From the NCBI RefSeq assembly GCF_029227915.1, contig NC_079888.1:5839001-5903000 (forward strand): a stretch of 64,000 nt of DNA, read 5' to 3'. This stretch comes from Hydractinia symbiolongicarpus. Lineage: Eukaryota; Cnidaria; Hydrozoa; Anthoathecata; Hydractiniidae. Within the stretch, counting starts at the first letter, position 1; the number at the start of each line of letters is the position of its first letter. Both the position numbers and the translations under genes were made by a program. Below are positions 11,460-22,354 of the stretch, piece after piece. Under the pieces are notes generated by a model, which did not search any database, had not been told where the DNA came from, and was given only the letters and a program-made list of their open reading frames with translations.

Positions 11460-12590
11460 TAATGTTAGTCAAAAAATCTTAACATCGAATGTCACACACA
11501 TGGACGCAATTTTTTTAAAGAAATTTTAGATCAAGTCTAAACTATACCTAAAGCAGGTGCTTGTAGTAGAGAAACTTTGCTGTATTTTGTTCTACAGAAA
11601 TTTATTTGAGAAAGTTGGTCATTTAATGTGATAGAGGCCTATCGCTGAACCAAATAAAACTCTCAAGAAAAAAATGTGTCTTGGCTATCGAATAAAATTA
11701 ATTTAATAACAAGATGTGTTCAGATAAATAATAAAATATGGATTTTTGTTCTTCTGTTTTCGTATCGCAAAATTGAAGTTGAGAATGATGAATACATGTT
11801 TCCATCAAACGAAGATAACAATGTAGGATATAATGAACCAATACTAAAAGAGGACTACCCAAGAAAGATTTAGACGTCCAGTTATGCGTTATGGTATCGA
11901 TAAATAGATCCTGAGAGCATCATAACGTACTACTCTACAACATACCAGAACGACGGCGAGATTTCTGAATTTTGTTTCATAAACTTATGATAGAATGTTG
12001 AATGGACCAATAACATATGTCTGCCCTAAATACAGAAAGGCTAACGGGAAAAGTGGTGGAAAGCGATATAACTGGGAAACCTTACAAAGAACGGAGTTTT
12101 CTAGTTGTGAAAATTTAAATGAAAGAAGTGGTGACCTAATTATACCTACAAACAAATCGAAAACACATATTCAAAGAAGGCTCTTATCAACTGTGTTTCT
12201 TGTTTCTCGTTTTCGCAAAGGTTGTGTATTTAAAACGATCAATAAAAGTGCAACAACCAAGAACTTGTAAAATCTTGCCGTGTCGTTTAAATCCATTAGG
12301 AATTCTTGACAATCTCTCGAGTTTTTTGTAACGTGCAGATGGTTTGACGCATTCATGTTGGTGTAACAGTTCATGATCTTTCAAGAAGAAAGGTGTCTTG
12401 TGTCTTACCTAGTTCAAAAATTAATGCTTTTTTTTAACTAAACTGACTGAATTTTCAAAAATTGTTTATTAAATTTAATATCTTTCTTTCTTTTCTACAT
12501 CTGCTCCCATATGTCTCTCTTATATTTTGTCTTTTTTACTTTATAGTCTCTAGTCGTCTTAAAAATTAATGGTTGCAATCTTGTCATGGT
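11460..12590. other. No clear gene; two weak coding-like stretches
   Basis: An open plus frame ends at 11873 with the acidic stretch ENDEYMFPSNEDNNVGYNEP, and another runs 11995-12270. Neither has convincing splice partners and I do not recognise a family. They may be fossil exons or chance. Confidence 0.25.
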
Positions 12591-12599
12591 TGTATTAGT

Positions 12600-12955
12600 A
12601 GAAACCAAAGTGAAACTTCCTTAAACAGTGGAACCCCATCAAACAGTGAAACCACCCTAAACAATAGGACCTCCATAAAAAGCCAAACCCCACTAAACAG
12701 TGGAACCTCCCTAAACAGCGGAATCTCCCTAAACAGTGAAACCCAACTAAACAGTGAAACCTCCCGAAGCAGTGGAACCTCCCGACGCAGTGGACTCCCA
12801 TAAAACAGTGGGACCTAACAAAACAGCGGATCCTCCCTAAACAGTGGAACCTTCCGAAGCAGTGAAACCTCTTTAAAAAGTGGAGCCCCACTAAACAGTG
12901 GAACCTCCCTAAACAGCGGATCCTGCCTAAACAGTAGAACCGCCCGATAGGCAAC
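12600..12955. repeat. Minisatellite, unit about 17-20 bp (AAACAGTGGAACCTCCCT)
   Basis: About 19 degenerate head-to-tail copies of AAACAGTGGAACCTCCCT. Because several neighbouring units keep the same length, long frames exist on both strands (12573-12803 plus, 12595-12975 minus, the latter a run of GRFHCLGRFHCL), but these are translations of the repeat, not genes. The unit resembles the CAGTGGAATCCC end of the Tigger-like element at 25219. Confidence 0.85.
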
Positions 12956-13139
12956 CTTCCAAGGGTTAAATTCATATCGCCTTATCTGAACACGATTTAC
13001 CGAAAATGTGTACAAAGCTATTGCGCATGGATAGAATGTTGTGGCGCATGTACTGAACAACACTGAAATGGAGGTTTATGTAAACACGACGAAATTTCAA
13101 AACACTCTACATCTCATTTCGGGTGCACAAAAAGAATCA

Positions 13140-13290
13140 TAAACACCCTGAGCATTTAAAGAGGCGTTTTTTGACAGGGGCGTTTAATTAAGAGAGGCAT
13201 TTATTTATAAAATCAACTTCAATATGGGGGCGTTTAATCGAAATGGGCTTTTAAGTAGAAGAGGGCGTTTAATCGATCAGTTACAGTACT
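13140..13290. repeat. GGGCGTTTAAT repeat cluster, likely one end of a DNA element
   Basis: GGGGCGTTTAAT or close variants occur four to five times (for example near 13178, 13228, 13263), ending with CGATCAGTTACAGTA. Multiple short G-rich direct repeats beside an end are typical of pogo/Tigger-like subterminal regions. I found no matching opposite end, so this may be a truncated copy. Confidence 0.4.
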
Positions 13291-13811
13291 TTGAATTACC
13301 TAACTTAAAAATGAAAACATGCGGGTCTCAACTCATGCTTTCTTGATTTACCTCTTTTTTTCGTGTTTGATGGTCATGCTGGAATAAAGTTGTTCAACTA
13401 GGCACATCAAACGTACAAAACTATGTTTATGTGTCCTCTTATACGCAAGGATTTCGATTAAATTATTTATCTAAACGAAAGTACTATACTAAAAATAATA
13501 AATATAATAAATAATGAAAACATGTGTTAGGGGCTGTTTATATGAGAGGCGGGACGGGACGATTGCGGGGACGGGACGTTTGCCGGGATCCCCCTTTCAT
13601 TGATAATTATACTTAAAATCACTTTGCGTTTATATGGAAAATTTTTGTCCCGGGACAATTTCGTCCCGTCCCGGCTGAGCGGGATCCCGCTTGAGCTAAG
13701 CGGGATCCCGGCTTAGGCGGGACGTTTTTTTCCATATAAACACACCGTCCCGGGACAAACGAGGTAATATTTGCACTATCAGCATATTTCAATAGAAAGA
13801 AAAAAACAAAC

Positions 13812-14045
13812 ATGGCTGCTAAACGTGCACTTGTTAAGAAGCCAACAGATGTTCCAACCAAGAAAAAGTGTTTTAGATTCAATGATGAAATGGTTTTTAA
13901 CCTCATTAACTGTCTATTAGATTATAAAGCAAAGTGTGAGTTTGAGAACATTGATTTTGATGCAGACAAACCAATGCAATATTTGAGTTGGCGAACACCT
14001 TCGCGTCATGTACACTGCCTGGCCACCTACAATCAACATCCATGA
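13812..14045 (+). pseudogene. Harbinger Myb/SANT-like protein, 3'-truncated
   Basis: The second protein of Harbinger elements is a Myb/SANT (MADF-like) DNA-binding factor that brings the transposase to the ends. Here the plus frame starts MAAKRALVKKPTDVPTKKK, a basic lead, then FRFNDEMVFNLINCLLDYKA, which looks like the first helix region of such a domain. After about residue 57 the frame enters antisense transposase sequence and becomes meaningless, so only the start of the domain survives. Family assignment rests on position within the element and on the helix pattern. Confidence 0.6.
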
Positions 14046-14811
14046 AATAGCCACGGAAATCGCATACTGCCTGAACGTTAAGAGAAAAATACATTTTGTA
14101 AGAAAAATAATCTTGTGAATGTTCACTAGGTCGTAAAATTTGTACGTGGGTGCCATCTATGCAGCCAAAAGCTTGCGTCATTCCAAATTTGGCCTCAAAT
14201 TCTCCTACTTTTTCAAGCATCTCTTCTTTCGTTTTTGGCAGGGCTATGTATTTTGGTCCAAGCTTGTAAGTTATGCAGTTACAAACATCTCTTATGACTT
14301 TTGACACCGTAGATATGTGCAGGCCAAAAGTGTTTGCTGTCATTGACTAAGATCCTGTGTCTTTCAAGTAGTACAACGTTACTGCAACTTTTTTTTCTGC
14401 AGACAAGGCTCGATAATTTGGAGATGTGTTGTCAGGAGTAATTCATATGCGTATTTGATCTACTAAATCAGTAAACATAGCCTTTGTCATTCTGAAGTTC
14501 TTTTTCCAATCCTCCTCGGGAAGAACATCAAAAAACATGTTCAACCACCACTGTTCCACTCGTCCTTGTTTGAACCATGTTGAACGAGGAATTCGGTTTT
14601 TCCTTTGCTCTTTTAATGCTTTCGGTTTTTTTATCCAACAGTTTCTTTTGCTTCCACTCAAAAGTGATGCAGTTAAAAGAGTTCTATAGTGAGTGTATTG
14701 AAGTGCTAAAATCATTAACAATGTATTGAGCTGCAACAACAATGTTGATGATGTTAAAAAAATCTGTTTATTCGCTTGCAATTTTGTTTTGTTTTCGTTT
14801 TGACGCGCCAT
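13906..14811 (-). pseudogene. Harbinger DDE transposase, two nonsense codons and 3' deletion
   Basis: Read on the minus strand from MARQNENKTKLQ at 14811. A single frame continues through two stop codons, TGA near 14427 (after DQIRI) and TAG near 14346 (after KDTGS), into the catalytic DDE_Tnp_4-type region. This has FGMTQAFGCIDGTHVQI (first Asp) and DCRWPGSVHDAKVFANS (second Asp). Sequence then breaks at about 14000 into the SANT-like gene, so the third acidic residue and the C-terminus are gone. With two stops and a missing catalytic residue it cannot make active enzyme; the ends could still be moved by another copy. Confidence 0.9.
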
Positions 14812-14959
14812 TATACTTTAGAAAAATTTAAATTTGGCGCTTGTGTTGTGAAATCGTCCCGGCGCACTTTTTTCCATATAAAGGCGGGATAAAATCATCC
14901 CGGCAAACGTCCCGTCCCGGCAATCGTCCCGTCCCGCCTCTCATATAAACAACCCCTTA

Positions 14960-16509
14960 ATGTGTTTGGTTCGGCCTGTCTTGCCAATCTCGTTCTCAGG
15001 ACAAACTTTTGCTTTTTTAATATTTTTGGCCATATTTGTTTGCACCTTCTCGGATATATATAAAAAAGAAAAATTACCCTGGGAACGAGGTTGCCCTTCT
15101 TGTCTTTTCAAAATTCGATATTGCAAGTTTAAAAGGTAGGACAGAAACCTTTTTACGGAAGAATTATTTTTTCTTTGATCTTCTTCTACTTATATGAAAA
15201 CAGTCACTTGCTCTTTTCCAAATGACTACGTGCGCAATAAAACAAAGAATCTAGAAATTTCAATGCATTTCTTTCATAGACGAATTATTAGTGTAGTTAG
15301 TTGCGTTCCCAGTAATATAAAATTGAAATTGGTTTCTAGTTTTCACTTGTCGGAGAGTCATGCTAAAGTCAATGCGGGCACATTAAACCCATTAAATAGT
15401 TCTTATCAATAGACAAGGAGAGTTATCAGGATTTATAAAAATTTAAATAAATTATGGTCCCAAAAGACACGAAATGCGTAATTAATATTTTAACATATTT
15501 TTAACCATGTGACGACTTTGCATACGCAAAAATTAATGAGAAACACGCTAAATTTTGAAGAGCACGCTTGTACATTATTTTATCAAATTCTTTTATCACG
15601 AATTAAAATTTTTTACATGAATACTATAAATGTTTATATTGATAGATATTAAACTTTTTCCTAAAACATTTTATTTTTATTTTTTAAAAAAGCATAAAGC
15701 GATTTTTTAAGAAAGCTCAGTACGCAATTGCAACTTCATCACCTGACCCTATTTTCGCTTCTTCAACCTCGGACACAGTGTACATTTTAAAAAAACGACA
15801 AAAGGGCCTAGGGACAGCGTTGCTAAAAGGTTACCTGTGGTCGAATGGGATTATCTTGACGTAGGTATCCCTTTTGAAGATGACGTATTGATTAATTTTT
15901 AAATTTGTTGACGGGTGAATTGATAATTTGTATTGGCGAAAACTCCTTGTGATACTTTAAATAGACATGTATTCTTAATATACACCCTCGTCCCCAGGGT
16001 TTTTTGCCTGTTTGGAATGTGTTTTTACTCATATCAAAAAATCAAAAAACCTTGGGGACGAAGGGGTCTTAACATAATAATTTGAAACAGACATGTTTTG
16101 AAAACAGTTGCCGAAGCAAGTAAAACTTGACAGGTATGAATTTTTTTCAACACCTTTTTTCTTTTTTTTTTGAGCCTGAGAATTCTTAGAAAATTGACAT
16201 TTGGACCCTTAAATATAACTGATTTTTAAACAATTGGTGAAAAAATGGCTTCATAAAGTTTTCTTCAAGAAAAGTGCTTCAAACAAGAATATTTTAGATT
16301 TCACACACACGCAAAAAAATTATTGTCTGATGATCGGGTTTCAGTATTATTCTTTAAATATTCTTAAAATTTCAGAAATCGAGCTTTTCCGGTGTTTTAA
16401 AGATTTCTTACAAAGAAAAGTGTGCATTTACACTGTTGAAACCATCCTCCTACGTGGTGAGTGTTCAATTTTTAAAGGTATTAACTATTTATTTAGTTTT
16501 TCTTACTTT
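14960..16509. other. No gene; two small MITE-like hairpins
   Basis: Holds two short elements of one family with ends like CCTCGTTCCCAGG: about 14987-15093 (degenerate left end) and 15984-16066. The remainder is AT-rich; the frames 15194-15412 and 16234-16584 have no support, and the last runs into the minisatellite. Confidence 0.4.
15984..16066. mobile_element. Short hairpin MITE, ends ACCCTCGTCCCCAGGG
   Basis: ACCCTCGTCCCCAGGGTTTT at the left pairs with AAAACCTTGGGGACGAAGGG at the right, giving a foldback of about 83 bp. Related foldbacks are at 14987-15093, 24385-24460, 41318-41398 and part of 41885-41940, so this is a dispersed family. Confidence 0.6.
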
Positions 16510-17290
16510 TTAACTCGTAAATTTCTTACACTAACTAGTAAATTTCTTATACTAAGTTGTAACTTTCGTGCTTTTTTACACTAAATGGTAACTTTCGTGT
16601 TTTTTTACACTAACTGATAACTTTCGTGTTTCATACACTAACTGGTAACTTTCGTGTTTTTTACACTAACTGGTAACTTTTGTGTTTTTTTACACTAACT
16701 GGTAAATTTCGTGTTATCTTGCATTAACTATAAATTTCTTGTTTTTCTTAAACTAACTGGTAACTTTCGTGTTTTCATACACTAACTGGTAACTTTCGTG
16801 TTTTCATACACTAACTGGTAACTTTCGTGTTTTTTTACACTAACTGGTAACTTTCGTGTTTTCATACACTAACTGGTAACTTTCGTGTTTTCATACACTA
16901 ACTGGTAACTTTCGTGTTTTCATACACTAACTGGTAACTTTCGTGTTCTTTACACTAACTGGTAACTTTCGTGTTTTCATACACTAACTGGTAACTTTCG
17001 TGTTTTTTTACACTAACTGATAACTTTCGTGTTTTCATACACTAACTGGTAACTTTCGTGTTTTTTACACTAACTGGTAACTTTTGTGTTTTTTTTACAC
17101 TAACTGGTAAATTTCGTGTTTTCTTGCATTAACTATAAATTTCCTGTTTTTCTTAAACTGATTGGTAACTTTTGTGTTTTTTTACACTAACTGGTAAATT
17201 TCGTGTTTTCTTGCATTAACTATAAATTTCCTGTTTTTCTTAAACTGACTGGTAACTTTTGTGTTTTTCTTACATTAACTAGTAATTTTT
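16510..17290. repeat. Minisatellite, unit ~27-29 bp (ACACTAACTGGTAACTTTCG)
   Basis: About 27 tandem copies of ACACTAACTGGTAACTTTCG followed by TGTTTT and either TTT or CAT. Variants (CTGGTAAATTTCG, TTGCATTAACTATAAATTTC) recur in the same order at about 16700-16760, 17090-17160 and 17190-17250, which shows that multi-unit blocks were duplicated, not just single units. Confidence 0.95.
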
Positions 17291-17532
17291 AAAGTCTCAA
17301 CAAAAAAAAGCCCTGACTCTGGCTGGCCACGTGACAAATTTGATTGGCTATAAGATTCTGCATAAGTAAATCAAACCTTTTTAATTTGATGGGTATGTTT
17401 GTTTCCTTGTAATTTTGATTTTCAGATTTTTAAAATGCTTCGAACCTTATTATTTAAATCTACAAACAATACATGTATCTCTTAGCAAAAATAGAGCATT
17501 TAACAAGAACTGTAAACGAAGCTTGGTAACTA

Positions 17533-17715
17533 GCAGTGATGGTGCAATGGCTGCACATTCGGATTGTAATCATAAGGTTAAAAATTAGAGTCCCCACTCG
17601 ACGCACTTTAAGTATAGTATATAGACCGCTAACAGGCTTGTGTGCCTGGCAAGCAAGTTAAATTAAAGCTATACGTAACTCTGGCGGTAATGTAACACAG
17701 TTACTATCGCAGGGG
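17533..17715 (+). mobile_element. tRNA-derived SINE, copy 1 (degenerate)
   Basis: The head GCAGTGATGGTGCAATGG matches an A box and a degraded B box follows (TTAGAGTCCCC). The body shares blocks with a second copy at 44965-45154: TTTGTGTGGCAGGCACGCAAG there versus CTTGTGTGCCTGGCAAGCAAG here (each block ends in GCAAG), and CTATACGTATCTCTGGCGG versus CTATACGTAACTCTGGCGG. Shared head and body on opposite strands 27 kb apart indicate retrotransposed SINEs. The anticodon position reads TGT here rather than TCT. Confidence 0.75.
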
Positions 17716-17719
17716 AGGA

Positions 17720-18380
17720 AGAGTCAACAGTTAGTATAGAATGACTAAGGACGTTAAAACCTCTTGTTATTTGGTACTTATTTACTAAGACTTGTACATA
17801 TCACATTTTTAAGGAAAACAAAAAAGAAAATTTTAAATATTTAAGAGGAAACTTTTAAAAGGGGGAGAGGAGGAGGAGGTGAGTTTGAATAAAAGGAGGG
17901 GGCAACACCAGGATATGTCTCCATACGATATTACATTAACCAACTCCGACATATATATACTCACCAATCTTAAAGCTATATTCCTTTAAAACGAAGTGTA
18001 ATGCAGAAAATGTTGGTTTAGTTTAATTTAGGAAAAAATGTGTCAAACATTATAACCAACATATTTCACTCCACTTGAAAAATTTCCTTCTCTTCTACAT
18101 GTAAGCGTGCAAGTCAAATTGAAAATATATTTTAGAACCCTAATTAAAAGGGTTAAAAATTAAACTTATTAGGGCAATTTGAGGGAAATTGAGGGAATTA
18201 TCAGGGCTGCGTAGTTTATCAAAACAAAAATTTAAAAAAAAATTCTGATTGGTTATTTTTAACTAAATATTGACAGAAATAAGGATTCTAACAAAACAAA
18301 ATTTATTGATGCAAAGATTCTATTTAGGATACGGCGTAAAAGTGGAAAAGTAAAATTTTGGTTTCATTAATACGGAAGCG
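17720..18380. other. 5' flank of the PAN/PA14 gene
   Basis: AT-rich sequence with a purine-rich run (GGGGGAGAGGAGGAGGAGG) near 17862-17880. The promoter of the gene beginning at 18387 should be here but I cannot place a TATA box or start site with confidence. Confidence 0.4.
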
Positions 18381-18386
18381 GTGAAA

Positions 18387-21300
18387 ATGATGAACAATCT
18401 TATCATGGTGCTTCATTCTGTACTTGCCATACTTACGGTGATCACTACCCAAACATACGCACAAAAAGGTGTAATAAGATCTCTGGGATACGCTGCTTTT
18501 TTCCGAAGAATTGTCTCAAACAGAAAACTGAACATGACACCATTTACAGGTTACAGTAATTGTAGTTTCAGAGATTGTGGAAAATACTGTGTTTATAACA
18601 TACCATGTGAATCTTTTAACTTCAAGACTTCAACAAAACAATGTGAATTGTTGTCTGTGGATAGAAACAGCAAAGCAGATAATATTACTTTTATAAATGC
18701 AACTGGATGGGCATATTATGATACCGGATTCAACATTCGACATCCAAACTGGAGGAACAAATACTTAGTAATTACTTTTTTCTTTAATCTTGTTTGATAT
18801 AATTTTAGGCCTATTTAATTTTGGGACTATTAAAAACCATGTTTGAGAATAATTCCAGTCTAATTAACTCTTTTCTGGCCTAATAAACTGCCTTACTTTT
18901 GTGGGAATTTTATAACATTAAAATGAATGCTTAAAAAAAATTAGTGCAAAATTACACCAGTAACCCTATTACTAAATTGTCTTGTAATGTTTTTTTTTAT
19001 TGTATTGTTATTTATTAGACTTGTTGTATATTATGAAACAAAGCAACTCCCCTACTTATTCCTTGTACTCGTGATATGTGCGTAAAACGTAAAAAGATGC
19101 TTGATGATGATACTTAATACCAGTATGTCATTCAAAGAAACTATGGCAATGGTAACCCAGTTTCGAAATTTGCTAAAAGGACGCGTTTTCCATCCGCATG
19201 TTTTAGCGAGGATACAAGTGTTATATATTGGGCTATAAAGACACTTTCGTTTCTAATCTAGGAAGGATTTTTACTAAATATGAGCCTTACATTTGGGAAA
19301 ATTCTTGCTCCTTTTACAGCAAAAACACAAAACGCCCGATTTACCTCGTACAACACCACAACCCTTGACATTACTTTGCCAAAAAATCTATCAATCTATT
19401 TTGCCTAACCAGAAAGAATTCCTAGATCCGCCCCTGCTATTTACGTCATGTGAAGTGTCACGTGCTTTAAAGGGTCACGTGATGCAAAGTGTTCTTACTT
19501 ATGAACACTTGATGTAAATGTATTTCGCTTTTGGCAGAGGTGACGCAGCAACAAGTAGAATTTTCCTTTTAACATGCAAAACCTATACTAAATCAATTGA
19601 GCCCAGTGGTTAAATCTGGTCCTCATAAAACAAATTTAATCTGCGAAAACGTTCTAGAAAATAGGATAATTCTTTCTTTCCATTCTAACTCAAATTGTAT
19701 TGCTTAATTCTTCTCTCGTGTCTTACTTGCAGTACAACATATCGTGTCCGGTTAACAAATGTGACAAATGTACATGCCTTCAACCACCAGAAGAAAAAAC
19801 ACACCAGTGTGATTGCTATTCAAAAGGTAATTATCCCGATTTCTCGACTTCTAAGTCAGGTTAATTAATTACCAATTATCAATCTTTAATCACTAACTAC
19901 TAACCAATGACCACCCATCCGGAATCTTTAATGAACTCCAATCATCAACCTCCAATCCCAATCCTTACTTATCAATTTCCAATCATCATTTCCTAACTAC
20001 AAGCCACCAACCAATAACCACCCATCCCAAACCCCAAATGAACAACCACCAACTTATAACGACCCATCCTGAATCCCAAATGAACAATTACCAACCATCA
20101 ATCACACATAATCAATCTCCAATCATTAATCTCCAATCATCAATCATCATTCCCTAACCACAAACAACTAACCAATAACCACCCATACTGAATCCCAAGT
20201 GAAAAACCACCAGCCAATAACCATCCATCCCCAATCCTAAATGAACAATCGCAGACCAATAATCACCAACCGATAATCACAAATCATCAATCCGTAACCA
20301 TCAACCATCAACCAATAACCACCCATCCTCAATTCCAAATGAACAATCACAGACCAATAATCACCAACCGATAATCACAAATCATCAATCCGTAACCATC
20401 AACCACCAACCAATAACCACTCATCCTCAATTCCAAATGAACAATCACAGACCAATGATCACCAACCGAGAATCACAAATCATCAATCCGTAACCATCAA
20501 CCATCAACCAATAACCACCCATCCTCAATTCCAAATGAACAATCACAGACCAATAATCACCAACCGATAATCACAAATCATCAATTTGTAATCATCAACC
20601 ATCAACCAATAACCACTCATCCTCAATTCCAAATGAACAATCACAGACCAATAATCACCAACCGATAATCACAAATCATCAATCCGTAATCATCAACCAT
20701 CAACCAATAACCACTCATCCTCAATTCCAAATGAACAATCACAGACCAATAATCACCAACCGATAATCACAAATCATCAATCCGTAATCATCAACCATCA
20801 ACCAATAACCACTCATCCTCAATTCCAAATGAACAATCACAGACCAATAATCACCAACCGATAATCACAAATCATCAATCCGTAATCATCAACCATCAAC
20901 CAATAACCACCCATCCTCAATTCTAAATGAACAATCACAGACCAATAATCACCAACCGATAATCACAAATCATCAATCCGTAATCATCAACCATCAAGCA
21001 ATAACCACCCATCCCAATTCCAAATGAACAATCACAGACCAATAATCACCAATAATCAATCCAAAACTATGAACACGAGTTTAATTACATAAAATAAATT
21101 TTATATATTTTTTTTATAAGAGGGATTGGTTAAAGTAGCAGCTGGTAACTGGTGCTGGTATGCAAATGGAACGTGCTCTGTCAGTGATGGCGACAAAATC
21201 GTTATCAGACCTTTTGATAAAAACGATGTTGGTCAACAATTTATGTATGATGGTCAAAAAGATGTTTTTCACAAATGCTCACAGAAAAGAGTTTGTTTTA

Positions 21301-22277
21301 TCAACGATATCTTGGTCGTTAATGAGACTTGCTCGAACCGTTGGTTAATGACTGACTGTAAGTATAGACTCGCTTGTTAAAGTACTTCTTGCTGAATGAT
21401 TAAAAGAAAGAAAGAATATTTTTAAGCAAGAGAGTCTTGTTTGAGAAACTTCTTGATAAGATCTAATATTTTAAAACAGGCGTATACAAAATTTAACACA
21501 AAAGTCGACACAATGTATATATATTTTTTGTAGATTTAGGGATAGCTCCAAGATATGAATTCTGTCCTTACCCACTTAATGGATTGCTCCAATATGATAA
21601 TCAACTGGTTCGTGGCAGAGATAAATGTACTTTATATAAAGGAATCCATAGATTCCAAAACGGAGGTATCTATTTATAACAATCAGCACATATTTTATTG
21701 GTTTCTTAAAGTAAAAATGTCTATTTGGTATTTCAAAAGACTTAATTTTGTTGTTTATATTCTTACGTCACATTTCATTGCAGTCTAATATCCATATCTA
21801 GCTATTTCTCATTTTCTTTTAGTTGATGGAAGAATTCAGGTTAAACTGTTTAAGAACATATACTCCCTGCATGGTCTTACTTCCAGTTCCAAATTTCCAA
21901 ACAACGCTGATGTAGTGGCATGGTTTCATCAATTTTGGGCAAAGTCGTATGGTAATGCATTAAACAATTTTGGCCGTCAACTTAAAACAATATTCGTTCC
22001 TCCAGAAACTGGCTCATATATCTTTTATATGGAAGCTGACCACAGAGGAAAGTTATACATAACTCATCCTAACTCTCCGCAAAATTTGCTTATAAAAACT
22101 TTCGAATTCACAACATACATATCAGCTCCTCAGTCTTTGCTTGCTTTTGAAAAGTACATTATTGAAGCAATAATGTGGGAGGACACCCTACATGATCACA
22201 TAATAGTTGGTGTTAAATTCCCTAATGGCCGAGTCGAGCATCCTATCACGGAAAAGTACCTGTTACCTCCTAATTGA
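18387..22277 (+). CDS. Secreted PAN/Apple-like plus PA14-like protein, five exons, 432 aa
   Basis: Five exons with agreeing phases: 18387-18767, 19733-19826, 21121-21357, 21534-21665 and 21823-22277 (TGA), total 1299 nt. Residues 1 to about 27 are a signal peptide ending TQTYAQ. Next comes a PAN/Apple-like segment with paired cysteines (SNCSFRDCGKYC, then PCESFNFKTSTKQCELLS). Exon 2 is a cysteine-rich linker (KCDKCTCLQPPEEKTHQCDC). Exons 3-4 hold a cysteine-containing region (NWCWYANGTCSVSDGDKIVI) that I cannot name. The last exon looks like a PA14 domain: FVPPETGSYIFYMEADHRGK is its typical beta-strand signature. No transmembrane helix follows, so it is probably secreted. Function is unknown; PA14 domains often bind carbohydrate and PAN domains bind proteins or sugars. 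Confidence 0.8.
19860..21065. repeat. 98-bp satellite inside an intron of the PAN/PA14 gene
   Basis: From about 20250 to 21055 a 98-bp unit repeats nearly without change: the marker AATTCCAAATGAACAATCAC starts at 20331, 20429, 20527, 20625, 20723, 20821 and 20919 (one base changed in the last). Upstream (19860-20250) similar CAACCA/AATCA-rich sequence is present but diverged. The strand is A/C-rich with almost no G. It lies wholly in intron 2, between a donor at 19827 and an acceptor at 21120. Confidence 0.95.
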
Positions 22278-22354
22278 AGGTTATTGCTTTAAAACTCTAT
22301 AATAAATATTTAATAAGACTTGCACGACTCAAATTTATACCAACATGACTAATC

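Larger units (their letters stand above)
13530..14956. mobile_element. PIF/Harbinger DNA transposon, internally deleted
   Basis: The two ends are inverted repeats: GGGGCTGTTTATATGAGAGG at the left and GGGGTTGTTTATATGAGAGG (reverse complement) at the right, both continuing through CGGGACGGGACGATTGC. They are flanked by TTA (13527-13529 and 14957-14959), the 3-bp TWA duplication typical of PIF/Harbinger. Inside lie the two usual genes facing each other: a SANT/MADF-like protein (plus) and a DDE transposase (minus), both cut by a deletion that fuses them at about 13985-14000. The GC-rich CGGGA repeats near both ends stand out from the host DNA. Confidence 0.93.

Noticed and set aside
11995-12384. 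Overlapping coding-like frames on both strands
   Set aside because: Neither has splice partners or a family; perhaps an old exon or 3' UTR, but unsupported.
12595-12975. 126-codon minus-strand protein rich in GRFHCLGRF
   Set aside because: Repeat translation of the AAACAGTGGAACC array; a second frame is open on the other strand for the same reason.
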